A stretch of 53,524 nucleotides of DNA. Origin: Bacteroidota bacterium. GTDB lineage: Bacteria; Bacteroidota; Bacteroidia; Chitinophagales; Saprospiraceae. Below are positions 1 to 11,400 of this stretch, piece by piece. Within the stretch, counting starts at the first letter, position 1. Each line of letters starts with the position of its first letter. A model generated the notes under the pieces. It worked only from the letters and a program-made list of their open reading frames with translations, searched no databases and had not been told where the DNA came from. The stretch lies in NCBI GenBank assembly GCA_003045895.1, contig PZPC01000036.1:1-53524 (forward strand), read 5' to 3'. The position numbers were made by a program, and so were the translations under genes.

Positions 1-147
1 TTTTGCCTTTTCTCCCTTTAGGGTTGGGGCAAAAAAGGCGAAAATTGCTAAAACGATTTTTATGAGAAAGCCCTAATTTTAAATATTGTTTTAGCTGACA
101 AAATTTCACCCAATTTAACAGGTATTATTCGCAGGTATTTTCAAATT

Positions 148-1353
148 TCACGCCCCCCCCACATACCGAAAAGCCAGCATCGTCAAGTCATCGTGGGTAG
201 GCGCGCCATTGACAAAAGCGGCCACCTCTGCTTCCAGGTCGCGCACCAGGGCTTGCACCGTGGGTTGCCGGACGCTGTTGAGGGACTGTTCGATGCGGTC
301 GATTTCGAAAGCCTCCTGGTGGTGGTCGTAAGCCTCCGGGAGGCCATCGGTGTAGAGGAAAAGGGTGTCGCCAGACGCCAGTTGCAGGGTAGCTACGTCA
401 AACTGAGCCTCCTCCACTACGCCCACAATCGGCCCATTGGGTAGCGCTAAGGGTTGGAAGGTCTCCCCACCTAAGGCCGCGAAGGGCGGCGGATGCCCAC
501 CGTTGACGTACTGTAAAACCCCGGTCCGGAGGTCGAGAATGCCCGCCCAGAGGCTGACAAACATCATATCGTCGTTCTTCTTCAGGAGGGTTGTATTCAG
601 GGCGGGTAGCACGTCCGCGAAATCCGGGCAATTGCTGACCAGAAACCGGAGCGAAGTAAAGGCGCGCATCATGAACAGGGCGGCTGGCATTCCTTTTCCG
701 GTCGCGTCGCCGATGGCCAGGTAGATTCGATTCTGGTCCAGCGCCAGGGCGTCGTAGAAGTCGCCCCCCACGGCACGAGCCTGCTGCGTGCGGGCGTACA
801 CTTCGATTTCGGGGCGCAGGGGAAAGAGCAGCGCCCCGTTGGGCACGATATTCGCCTGGATGTTTCCCGCCGTTTCGAGGTCTTTCTCCAGCTGCTTGTA
901 CTTCAGTTGCTCTTGGATTTCGTTGATCAAAGCCTGGTTATTCCGGTGCAGGCGTGCTGCCATTATACCCATCAGGTTTTTGACGCCCTGGCGGCTGACG
1001 GCCAGGTGGGTCCAGAAGACGGCTGCCGGAATGACCAACACGTGGCTGGCACGGTGGCAAACCGCCGTAGCCGAGGTGGGGCGCTCTTCAATCAGGGACA
1101 TTTCTCCGAGGCATTCGCCGGGCTGAATGGGGATGGCTACCTGGGTAGCGGCTTTTTTCAGGATGACCCTGAGTTCGCCATCCAGAACCAGAAAAAGGGA
1201 ATGATTGGTGGTGCCGGGATGGATGAGGATTTCACCCGCTGCTAACTTTCTAATGGTACTCTGGCTGATCACCAATTCAATGACCCTCTCCGAAAAACCG
1301 CGGAAGAGTTCCTGTTGGGCAACCCGCTTAGCAATGGTAGAAGGAGGCATCAT
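148..1353 (-). CDS. Cyclic-nucleotide-binding domain / SpoIIE-type PP2C serine phosphatase
   Basis: Predicted cytoplasmic signalling phosphatase of 401 aa. Residues about 15-125 form a CAP_ED cyclic-nucleotide-binding fold, with a phosphate-binding-cassette-like stretch GECLGEMSLIEERPTSATAV at 79-98. A helical linker follows at about 130-165. Residues 185-398 are a SpoIIE/RsbU-type PP2C domain with the metal-binding motifs GGDFYD (196-201) and GDATGKGMPAAL (215-226), then FLYTDGLPEA and the terminal THDDLTM. Known relatives dephosphorylate anti-sigma-factor antagonists. The N-terminal sensor suggests control by a bound nucleotide or other small ligand (inference). No partner anti-sigma or STAS gene lies in the window. 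The start is the first of two adjacent ATG codons. A short inverted repeat (ATAGCC/GGCTAT) sits just upstream of the start. Confidence 0.93.
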   Translation of the reverse strand: MMPPSTIAKRVAQQELFRGFSERVIELVISQSTIRKLAAGEILIHPGTTNHSLFLVLDGELRVILKKAATQVAIPIQPGECLGEMSLIEERPTSATAVCHRASHVLVIPAAVFWTHLAVSRQGVKNLMGIMAARLHRNNQALINEIQEQLKYKQLEKDLETAGNIQANIVPNGALLFPLRPEIEVYARTQQARAVGGDFYDALALDQNRIYLAIGDATGKGMPAALFMMRAFTSLRFLVSNCPDFADVLPALNTTLLKKNDDMMFVSLWAGILDLRTGVLQYVNGGHPPPFAALGGETFQPLALPNGPIVGVVEEAQFDVATLQLASGDTLFLYTDGLPEAYDHHQEAFEIDRIEQSLNSVRQPTVQALVRDLEAEVAAFVNGAPTHDDLTMLAFRYVGGA

Positions 1354-1401
1354 ATAGCCGTAAAAATAGGCTATTTACGCTAGAATACACCAATAAGTAC
1401 C

Positions 1402-2028
1402 TCAAAACAACTGATACCCTAATGCAAGCTGAAGGCCCCGGTGGAAAAACTTAACCTCTCCTACTGGTTCGCCATTCACTTCCGTAAACTCAAACGAATC
1501 AAAAGGGGTGACATCGTGGGTTGCACGTAGGCCGATCAGCCAACGGTTGAGTTGGTAGCGGAGCCCCAGATTTATTGCCAATTCAAACACGTGCTCTTTT
1601 ATGAAAGGCGATTCTGTAAGGACTGAATTTTTATCTGCAAATCGCTGATCTAGCAGAAAACTAAACTCTGGCCCTAACTCAAAGGTGAATTTTCTGAACT
1701 GGTAATTGAGCAAAACTGGGAGTGAGAAATAGTCAAAGACCACTTCTCCTGTTTGCTCTTTTGATCGCAGTGACTTCTGTGTCCACAACAATTCTGGTTG
1801 TAAACTAAAGCGGGCGCTGAGCGGTAGGTGATACCAAAAGCCCAACTGTGGTTTTAGCTTTACGTCAAATTCATCGGTACGAATACCATCAATATCAGTA
1901 GTGATGTGCGAATTAACTTGTGCGGCGTTCACGGCAGCTTTTACACCAAAGGTAGCTTGCGCGTTAAGGCTTGTTTTCAAAGTACAACAAAAGATTAGTG
2001 CCAGTAACAAGCTTGCGTTTTTCATCAT
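1402..2028 (-). CDS. PorT-family outer-membrane beta-barrel protein
   Basis: The 208-aa protein starts with a signal peptide (about residues 1-23, ending LNA). The rest alternates hydrophobic and polar residues, as in a small eight-stranded barrel: TFGVKAAVNAAQVN near the N-terminus, then repeated FxxELGPEFSFLL- and LGLRYQLN-like strands, ending in LALGYQLF with the terminal Phe typical of outer-membrane barrels. This matches the Bacteroidota porin-family/PorT-like 'outer membrane beta-barrel protein' group. Substrate and role are unknown. It is less GC-rich than its neighbours. It lies 48 bp upstream of the phosphatase gene on the same strand, so the two may be co-transcribed. Confidence 0.8.
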   Translation of the reverse strand: MMKNASLLLALIFCCTLKTSLNAQATFGVKAAVNAAQVNSHITTDIDGIRTDEFDVKLKPQLGFWYHLPLSARFSLQPELLWTQKSLRSKEQTGEVVFDYFSLPVLLNYQFRKFTFELGPEFSFLLDQRFADKNSVLTESPFIKEHVFELAINLGLRYQLNRWLIGLRATHDVTPFDSFEFTEVNGEPVGEVKFFHRGLQLALGYQLF

Positions 2029-2131
2029 GGTAGGGCGTTTTTAGAGGTATAAATAAGAAACGAGAAAGAGGGAGGCAGATTATTGTGGTGCTTTTTTTAA
2101 CAACCGCTACAACGGTTCAAATTGCGCGGTC

Positions 2132-2181
2132 CCCCGCTCTTCGTAGACTTTGTCTACGAATAAATAGCAACAGCAGGTTGT
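2132..2181 (+). repeat. Left copy of the 50-bp repeat flanking the Tc operon
   Basis: It matches 22047-22096 at 49 of 50 positions, in the same orientation, and 42 bp (2140-2181) are identical. It contains the hairpin TTCGTAGAC-TTT-GTCTACGAA (perfect 9-bp stem). The two copies bracket the four toxin genes. It could be a REP-like dispersed element or a recombination boundary; the sequence alone does not decide. Confidence 0.85.
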
Positions 2182-2199
2182 GACTGCGGTGCCAGCCCA

Positions 2200-2241
2200 C
2201 GCTGAAGACGTGGCAGGCAACGCTGAAGACGTGGCAGGCAA
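2200..2241 (+). repeat. Two tandem 21-bp units, REP-like family
   Basis: Two exact head-to-tail copies of a unit beginning CGCTGAAGACGTGGCAGG (2200-2220 and 2221-2241). The reverse complement, with one base changed, recurs at 53415-53435 and 53504-53524. This indicates a dispersed repeat family in this genome. Confidence 0.8.
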
Positions 2242-2277
2242 CTACTATAAGCTCACCTCATATTGAGCGTATGGTAG

Positions 2278-2294
2278 CGCGGATGCAATCCGCG
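2278..2294. repeat. Short perfect hairpin
   Basis: CGCGGAT-GCA-ATCCGCG forms a perfect 7-bp stem with a 3-nt loop. It lies in the repeat-rich spacer downstream of the Tc operon and is probably a palindromic dispersed element. No T-run follows on either strand, so it is not called a terminator. Confidence 0.5.
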
Positions 2295-2343
2295 ACAATC
2301 CTGAGTAAAAAAATGTGCTCAGTCAAAAAATCAACTATTGTAC

Positions 2344-2376
2344 ATCTTACATCTTGAATAATTTAAGATGTAAGAT
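2344..2376 (-). terminator. Possible terminator of the Tc operon
   Basis: ATCTTACATCTT (2344-2355) and AAGATGTAAGAT (2365-2376) form a perfect 12-bp stem with a 9-nt loop, 26 bp past the TcA stop codon. On the minus strand a T-run follows only about 12 nt after the stem, and the stem is AT-rich. Termination is therefore possible but not typical. Confidence 0.4.
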
Positions 2377-2402
2377 TTCCGATTTAAGATTTTGGGCAGC
2401 AC

Positions 2403-5400
2403 CTACCAGGGCATCTCCCCCGTATAATCCACCATCAAAACCAGGTTTTCCAGGCCTGCCAAATCATCCGTCGTCGTCAGGGAGAGGAGGCTGGTGGGCG
2501 CCAGATCTACCATTGCTTCGGCCACTTCGCCGGGCGCGGCCAGGTCAAACGTAGCAGCAGACACGCTGTCGTCATCCGCCCACAAGTCGAAGGCAATCGC
2601 TTTCCATCCGGCATTCCCTTCCGCCAGCAGGTGAACTTTTTCAATTGCCACGTCCTGCAAATTGTGCGGAAACGCCTGGGGCGACAGGGTGAAACGCAGC
2701 TGATGCGGCGATCCGGATTGGCGGAACTGGTTCCAGCTGGCCGGGTTTTCCTGGGCCAGGCTGAAGACGGTGCTGCCGGCATAGCCCTTTTCTTTCAGCA
2801 GGTCCACTACGGTCTTTTGGAAGCCCCGATCCTGCGCAGCCGTGTATTTCAGGTTGACAATTACATCGGTGATCGTAGCAAAATCCAGCGCATTGGTAGC
2901 CTTGGGCATCGACAGCTCCCATTTGGACACTGCGCCGGTGCCTTCGAAAGGCAGGTAACGGTCGTCGTTGAAGCTCAACTCAAAGAGGCCACTGTCATTG
3001 ACCCCTTTGGAAATGGCGATGGACTGGTAAGCCCGCCAGTTGACCCGCAGGGCCGGCGATTCGATATCGGCAGCGTCACCATACAAGTAGGGCAGCGCCG
3101 CGGCGTCAGGGCTCAGCAGGGTTTTGCTGTTCAACTGCGTCAGGGTAGCCTTGATGGTCTGGTAAGGACCCACGACGGCCGGAATGGTGAGGGTAAGCGC
3201 CTTGATAACCCGAAAATAATGCCCCGGATAGTCGTAGTCAAACAGCTTTTCCGGAAATTCAAATTCACATTTGCCGTCTCTTTTCAGGTCGGCCAGGGCC
3301 ACGGGATCCAGTTGCCGGAGGGAGATCACCTTTTCGATCTCCAGGTAGCGGCTGTCCATGTCGATGGCCGCTTTCTCCATGCGGTTGAGGTCCAGCTCCA
3401 GCGATTCGCCGGCCAGGAGGCCTTTTTTGAGGCTGTCCCAGTGGCCGAAATTGATGAACGTGTCGTTGATCCCAAACTCGTATTGCAGGGCTTTTTCGGC
3501 CAGCTTGGCCATGTCGTAGGCGATCTTGTAGGTCTGGAAATAGAGGCCGGAGATCCGGCTGACCATCCAGTTGTACAGGGACTGGTTGGTGAATTTGGAC
3601 CTCATGAAATCCTCGATCTGCTTGTTGTGCTCAATCGTGCGCTGGTGGATCAGGATTTCCCGCTCGGCATTTTTGAGGCTCAACTCCGCGGCATTAATTT
3701 GGGTTTTCAGGTTTTTGATCTCGTAAGCCACCTTTTCCTTTTCAAATTTCCAATCACTGGCGCGGCGTTCGTAGCTGGCCAGGGTACCCGTAATGCTACC
3801 TACGGTACTGGCGATGTCGGCGGCAATTTCCATGGCTTTGGCCCATTTTTCGGCCGAGCTGGCAATGGATCCGCCGCCAGTGGTAACCGTCGCCACCGGG
3901 CTACCGAAAGCGCCCGCACCACCGGCCGTGAAGTTGGGCACAGCTGCCCCGGCAGCGCCCACGGCCGTGGTAATAGAGGCACCCAGCTTTAAGCCTTGGG
4001 CTACCCCTTCCATGACCAACTGGGTGATCTCCAGACCAGAAAGCCCAGCACTGATCAGGTCCGCATAGTGCTGCTGGCTGTGTTCGGCGCCCTGGAGGGA
4101 AATTCGGAGTCCGTCCAGGCTGGCCCGGGCTGCATCGCGCTCCTTTTCCTTGATGGCGGTCGTGAGGTCCAGGATCGCTCGTTCCTGGGTGTTTTGGAGG
4201 AGGGAAAGCTGCTCCGCGTCCTTCTTTTCGAGGGCGTCCAGGAGTGCGCCGCCCAGTCCCTGCAGGGTGCCGGTAATGCTGCGGGCTTTGTCGAGCATGT
4301 AGGAATAGCGATAGTGGGGCACGCTGACATTGAAGCCGCTGAGCACACTGCCGAGGTCGCGGCCGCCGGCCGCAGCCCGCACCAGGGCCATGGGGTCGAT
4401 CGGCGGCTGGAAGAGCGCCAGGGTGCGGAAGATGCCGTCGATATTCAGGCTGTGCCTGATCTTGAACAAGCGGTCTTCGACCCGGTCCCAGTACCCGACA
4501 AAGTATTCATTTTCCGGGATGCAGAAATTGTACTCGATGTGGTGGTTCGGGGTATAGGGCGAGGCACCGCCCCGGGTGGTCTCGGGCGTCAGGAATTCGG
4601 GAATGGTTGCCTTTTGCTCCTCGCGCACCGTCGTATAGGTGCCGGTGACCACCGTCTTTTCCTGAATCACCGGCTTGGGCCGGGGACCGAGGATGTTGTA
4701 GGCCAGGATGTAGAGCAAGGTAGCTTCGTTGATGCTCTCCCGGGAATCCTGCCGGAAGAGGGCATCGCCCCAGTCGAGCAGGTTGTCGAGGTACTTCATC
4801 ACCACCGCCTTTTGGTAGGCATTGATGCGCAGGCGTGCAATCGCGTGGGGGTCGAAGGGGTCGTTGTGGTATTCAGCGAGGGCTTCCTTGTTGGTGAGGA
4901 TGTCCTCGAAACTTTTCTGGTCCTGGTTCCGGAAGGGCAGGTAGCGCCAGTAGCGGTCGCTGGGGTTGGCCAGGCCCTCGCTGTCGCTTTCCCGGGCCGT
5001 GGGATTGAAGATGTAGTGGTACCATTTTTGAGCTTCGGCAAACTTCTGGTTGGCGTTGAGCTGGTTGGCAATGTAGAAAGGGATGTGGAAGAAGACTTCC
5101 CGGTAATAGAGCCCCACGGCGCCCTCGAAGCCCAATGCGACCGACACTTCTTCGGGCAGCAGCGTTTTATTGGGGCTAAAGCGACCAAAGTCCAGCTCCC
5201 GGAGCTGCTGGGACTCGATGCTCAGAAGGCCGTCGATTCCGTCTTTGAACAAAGACTCGCTCAGGTCGTAGAGGATATCGGTGTTGAGCCTTTCCAGGGT
5301 ATAGGTGGGGTTGGGATCAAACGTGGTGGTAAGCGCCGGATCCTCCTCCAGGATAATCGACATATCCTGGGTTTCGGTGGAAGAACCGGGGTTGATATCT

Positions 5401-8400
5401 TCATAATTGAAGAGCAAGCGTTCGGAAACCGTTTTGAGAGGATGATCAGGAATTTCCTTTTTCTTCATCAAAAATTGCTCATCACCGGTATCGAGGATGT
5501 ACCAGCCGGGTTGGTTATTGACATCCGTAAACCGGGCTTCGGCATTGGGCAAATTTTGTAAAAACACCTTGCTGGCATTATTGCTGTTGCTGTACTGGTC
5601 CTTGAGCAGGTCCATCATCGCGCTGATGCGGATCAGGTCGGTAATGAACTTGCCGTGCACCGCAACCCTGCCCTGCTGGAACAAATCAATGGTGTAGATC
5701 ATGCCCAATCCCAGCCGGAGCCGAATGGGGCTGTGGCTAAGTATCCATTTCTGGTAATTCTTGATGGCGTGGGTCAGATCGTCGGCGGCCTCATCAGCCA
5801 AATCCACCAAATCCTGGGAATCGCCCGAATAGTCCAGCAAGCCCAGGGGCGCATTGTCTTCCAGGTACAACTTGGACTGCCAAATATTGACGTCGTAGCT
5901 ATTCGTGGGAACCGGATCAGCTAAATCAGCTGGATCATATATTGCATTCGGCTGCAGGTTGAGCTTGAAGCTGTATTCCTTCAGGTTGCTCCTGAGGCTC
6001 CGAATGACATTCCCGTAAAACAGCAGGATCCGCTCGCGTTCCTTGGGTTCCTCTATTTTCCGGACCGGCGCATCGGCTAATGGCAGATCGGTGCCAGCTA
6101 CCGAATCGTACTCCTCCAGTCCTTTTTTATCCGCACTGACCAGCGCCGCATAGCCCGCCAGGGTCTGCTGCTGTTCCAGCGTTACCCGTACCTTCATTTG
6201 CGCCTGCACCAGGGTGGCCGTCATTTCGTCGCTCCACACGACCAATTCAGCCATTTGTCCGTCATATTGAATGGTTTCGGTCTCAAACTGGCTGACCGAA
6301 CCAATCTCCACGGCCAGCCCCGGAGACAAGGGCGTGGCTGAACTGACATTTACAGATTTTACACTAGCACCATCTCTCAGCATAGCGACCGTATACTTGT
6401 CCGTCTGGTACTTGATATTGAAATGAAAATGCTGCCAAACGCCATCGGCCAGGGCAATTCCCGTGGCCACCTCCGTCCCATTGAAATGGAGGATCAGGTC
6501 TTCCGGGCTGCGCAGTTGCATTTCCCCCCCACCGTATTGGAAGATCACCTGGCTTTTCAGGATATTTTCTTCCCGGGTAAGGAGAGTCTGCAAGTTTTGT
6601 TCGGCGGTCGTGACGGCCGTGCGGGCAGCGATCAGGGCATTATTCTTGTCGGTCAGGGTGGCGTTGGCCGCATTCGCGGCGGTCTGGGCAGTATTTACCG
6701 AGCTTTGCAAGCTGTTTATTTCATTGGTCAGCGCATTAATTTCGGCTTGTAACGTCGCCTTTTGGGTAGCATCAGTTGCCTGGCTCAGCGCGGTTTCTTT
6801 GGCCGCCTTTTCCGTTTTTTTGGCCTTCAATTGGTCATCAAGGGTTTTAAAGGTACTATTCGCCGCATTGGCATTCGTCTGAGCCGTAGCCACTTCACCC
6901 TCCAGGGTAACTACCAGGGCCTCCGCGATCGGAATGGCATCTTCCGCCGCTTGCTTTTCCGCCGATTTCGGCGGCTTATTCCAAAGCAACCAGCACGAGA
7001 TCGCAAAGGCATCCATGTTTTCCCCGGTCACCAAGGGATTGGTCAGAAAAGGCGCCGAATCCGCGCCCAGGCGGAGTACGGACACGGTTGCCGGCACGAC
7101 CGGCACTGCCGTTCTCACCACCTCCGGCAGGGCCGCTTCGAACTCCAGGGATTGTTGCACGTAGATCCGCTGCCATTTCAACAACTGGGTCTCGAACTCG
7201 CTGATAGGCGCTTTCAGCTCGGCGTAGGTCTGCTCCTGCACCCAGGCATTGGCGAAGTTTAAATAGGAATATTTGAGGATCGGCGTGAAAACGGTGATGT
7301 TTTCTTTGATGAAATTTCCATTCTTATCCTTGGCGTTCGTATCCCGAGACTCCGTTCCTTCCTTGATCTCCGCCCAAAAAATAAACAGCCGGCCAAAAGC
7401 ATACACCGGCGTGACGTATTCAGATTTGATGGAGAGTTCGATCCGTTGCCAGGGATGCCATTTCTTGCCGACTTCATTTTTGCGGTAGTAATAGGTATGC
7501 GGATCCGTTTCGGTGCGCCCCACGAGGTAAAGGATCTTTTCCTTGTCCGTCACCTCTTCAGCCTGCCGGAGCGCGGCGGCCTGGTCCTTTACTTTTACCC
7601 AATTGACGTTGCCGGGTCTGCTGAGGTCGAGGCTGCCCCCGGAATGATCCAGGATAGTGGCTCCCTGGCCTTCGTGCATCTTCCACCAGGCTTTCGGAGT
7701 GAGGGGCACGCCCGCCGCCTGCTCCAGCCGTTTGCCTGTTCTAATCGTTTGGATATTGTCCGCTGTCAGGGCCGTATTGAAAATCCGGAAATCGTGCAGA
7801 TGGCCATCCAGGTGCGTGTCATAAAACCGGTCCTTGTACCGCCCAATCATGAACTTCGCTGAATTGGTGGGATAGAGAATATCGCCGGATTGGGTAGTTG
7901 CTTTACTTGACTCCACCCCATCTACGTACAATTTCAGGGTAGTCCCATCATAGGTGGCCGCTAAGTGAACCCAGGTATTTGTTTTCGAATCTCCTTTCTT
8001 AGCGGTGAGGTAGGTCAACACGCCCTTACGACCACTGCGATTGCCGCCAACCGTGGAAAGGGCCACACAAAACTTCCCCCCATAGGTACCCAGCAACCAT
8101 CCTTTTTCCTCGTTATACGTGATCGTTCTCGACGAAGCTAAGCCGTGCAAAGGATTCCAGGAAAAGTTCGTGGTGATATCATAGTACTCATTTTGCAGGC
8201 AACCGATGATGCCACCGTGTTGGGGGATGGACTTCAGGAAAACCCAGGCCGATACGGTAAAATCCCTGGTTACCAGGGCCGCGGCGGTAGCTGCATTCCC
8301 AATGCTAACCTGGCTGGAGCCTGGATTGAAGTCCAGGCCATAGGTAAAGGGAATCGCCGGGGAATCTACCTGCAGGTAACTCCCCACCACCTTCAGGTTG

Positions 8401-11400
8401 GACAACTGAACAAAACCGTCGAGGTATTCCGTGTAGGCCTGGGCCACGGTACCGTCGTTGATCTCGCCTTGCACCAGCTTGTCTTCCAGCGCCTGAAAGA
8501 GGGGGCTTTTGTTGTCCCGCAATTCGGGCTCGATGTAATTTTCCGGGTAGAGAAACACCTTGCGGTTGGCTTCCCAAACCCGGTAATTTTTCATCCAGCC
8601 CCACTGGGTTTCGGGGATGATTTCCGGGGAAATATTGGCTTCCAGGTTCATGAGGCAGCGCTGCACGTAGAGCTGGGCGCTGAGCGTGGCCTGCACAATG
8701 CGGGAAGTATCGGTTTCGCTGCCCATCTGCACATCGATGAGGAGGAATTCGGTCAGCAGGTCGGGGCTGCGGCGGCCCTGGTAAGTCTCGGGAATGCGCA
8801 CCATCGCCAGGCTGGTCAGCGCGTCGCGCTTTTGCTCACCCAACTTGTTCCGAACCGGGCGGTACACTTTTTCCCAGGCTTCATTGTCTTCGTATTGCGC
8901 ATGAAAAACGTTGAGCAGGGCATCGGCATGACTCCGGTACCAGGCGTAATCCAGCTGGCGGGTATCGGCCAGGGAGATCAGGAAATCGACATCTGACTGG
9001 AGGTCTTCTGCCAGCGCAAAGCACTGGTACAGGAGGTGGAGGTGCCCGATGGTATGGTAGTCGGCTTCAAACCCGAGCGCGGTTACCAGTCGCTCCAGCC
9101 GGGGTTCTTCCCAACCAGCCAGGTCGGCCAGCTCTTCCAGCAGGCTGGCTTCGCCGTCTTCCAGCTCCTCGTCCGGCGACGACGCCAGGATACCCACCAG
9201 CCGGTTCTCCCGGTCTTTAAAGTGGGTGGCCAGGGCCTTGAACTTGAACAAGTTGTCCAAGTCGGCAATATTCGGCGAAACCAGGTCTACCACCCCGAAC
9301 CATTCGGGGTTTTCCAGCACCTCACTGATCTCGCTGGGGTTGAGGGCAAATTTATCCGCTATAAACAGGACTTTTTCATACCCCTCCAGGTAATCCCCGA
9401 TCGCTGTTGCAATGGGCATAATCTCCACTACTTCGGCCATCATGACCAGAAAATCAGCGGGGGAAACAGCCGTCCTGAAAAACTCAAACAACACAATAAC
9501 CAGTTCGGGCTCGGAGCCGAAGAGCCCCGCCAGGCCTTCGATACAGGCCTGGTAATGTTCTTCGTTCTTCCGAATCAGGATCTCCGTGATCTGCTCCCGC
9601 AGGGGAACCCCATCGTCTCCCGCCAGCCAGTCTATGGTGTCAAAACTATTATTCAGGGCCGCTACATCCGCAACGGCATCGGCCACGACGTAGAGTTGCA
9701 GGCTATCGGCTCCGCGATCGGCCTCGTACAAGTTGATGAAAGCCTCGTCGACCAGGACCTGGAACAGTTCCTTGGACTGGCCCTCGTCGATGCCTTCCAT
9801 GACGAAAGCATTTGCCGCCGCCAGGAAGTCGGCGGCTTGTTTGAGCAGGTCATCGGCCAATCCGCGCAGGTCAGCTTCTGACCAGATCACGCTGATCTTG
9901 TCGTGCAGGGTATCGAAAATGATAAAATCGAGCTCGTACACCTTGAGGCCGGTCCATTTCAGCCAGTCGGCCCGTGCGGCGATTCGGACAAAATCGGCGA
10001 TCTCCCGGACATCCTCCAGCTGCATGATGTCCAACAGGCCCATAAAGTCGTCTATTTTCAATTGCAGGACTTTGGCAAATTGCGAAAGCCGGTACATCCG
10101 GTTCAGCATGTCGTTGGTGAGCGAAACCGTTGGTTGCGCACCCACAATCCCGTCCATCAGGGCATTGAGGTCCTTTTGCGAAAGCCGGAGGCTACCCCGG
10201 AGGCGGCTTTGGGTAACCAGGTCTTTGGGAGGGTTGCGCTCCCCGGAGCGGTCCCAAACGATGGGCTTGTCGGCATAATAGGCCCAGTAGTCGTAATCTT
10301 TTTTCAAGGGGTTGAAAACGGTATCAAACAGCACTTCGTCAGCTGCCCGTCCGGTATGTTTCAGGGCGTACCACAGGGCGCAGAGCCGGTCGATCGGGAG
10401 GTCGTATTTGACCCGGAGCCGTTCAATGCCGGAAAGGCGGTCCAGGGTCTGGCGGTTGAGCTCGACCCGTGTGGGCAGGACGGATTTAATCTCGGCGGTC
10501 TTGGACGGTGTGATGCCCGACCAATGGCCAGACCAGACCAGGAGGCCGTCTTCGGTTCCGTCCAGGGCGGTTGAAAACCGATTTTTCCGGATGGCATCAC
10601 CCGTCAGGGCAGCGCGCCAAAGTTGGAATTCGAGGATCATCCCCCGAAAGGTGTGGGCTACTTCCCCGGAAGTGTCGGCAGCGAGGTATTTCCCATCGTG
10701 GAAACGGGCGCCATTGCTGACCCCACCCAATTCGACCTTGCCATTGTATTTCTCCAGCTGCACGGCTTTGCCCGAATCCACCAGGCGACCGTCTACGTAG
10801 GCGCGCAAAGCTTCTTCCCGGACGGCGGTGGTGGCATCCAACACGATAGCAGCGTGGTGCCATCGACCAGAGGTGACCTGGGGCGTCCGCAAGAAGGTCT
10901 GCTCCCAGGGGGCCGCCGCTACATCGCTGTCCGAGTAGGCCCCAAAATAGAGGTAGCCGCCATGAAGGTAGATGATGAGCCCTCCTTCGGATTCTCCTTC
11001 GTGGTAGATGACTTGTTTTTGGTGGCTTAAAAAGATGTCGTCGGCCTTGAACCAAACCTGCACCGTGCGGGTAGCAAGCGCTGCAAATCCCCGGCGCAGT
11101 CGGGGGTCATTTCTGACGATATCCTGGGTTTCAAAATCCACCAGGGCAAGCCGGTTGTCGGCCCAGAAGTTCCAGTCTGGATGAGTGAGGTCTTCCTGGG
11201 TGGGGTCTTTTACCGGGTTGGGCTCACCTGGCAAAGGATCCAGTACCAGATCCCGTTCCACCCACCGGGGTTGGGTGATGGAGCCGTCCCCGCCGGGAAT
11301 GCCGTCGTTCCGGTTGGCGGTAAAATCGGGTAGGTTGTTCCAGGGGGTCGGGGTCAGGGGCCAATAGGCCAGCAAACCAGATGCTGTGCCCGCGAAACGG

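Larger units (their letters stand above)
2029..2402. other. Repeat-rich intergenic spacer, no gene seen
   Basis: This 374-bp stretch has no credible coding frame. It holds a 50-bp dispersed repeat with a 9-bp hairpin (2132-2181), two tandem 21-bp units (2200-2241), a 7-bp-stem hairpin (2278-2294) and a 12-bp-stem hairpin just beyond the TcA stop codon (2344-2376). The PorT-like gene promoter should lie at its left edge, but no clear TAnnTTTG element was found there. Confidence 0.7.

Noticed and set aside
1-40. TTTTGCC...GGCAAAA inverted repeat at the window edge
   Set aside because: Cut by the window boundary; the stem is 7 bp with a long loop and no gene beside it can be assigned.
2631-5561. 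Two long plus-strand frames opposite TcA
   Set aside because: Antisense to conserved TcA sequence, without recognisable motifs or a start context.
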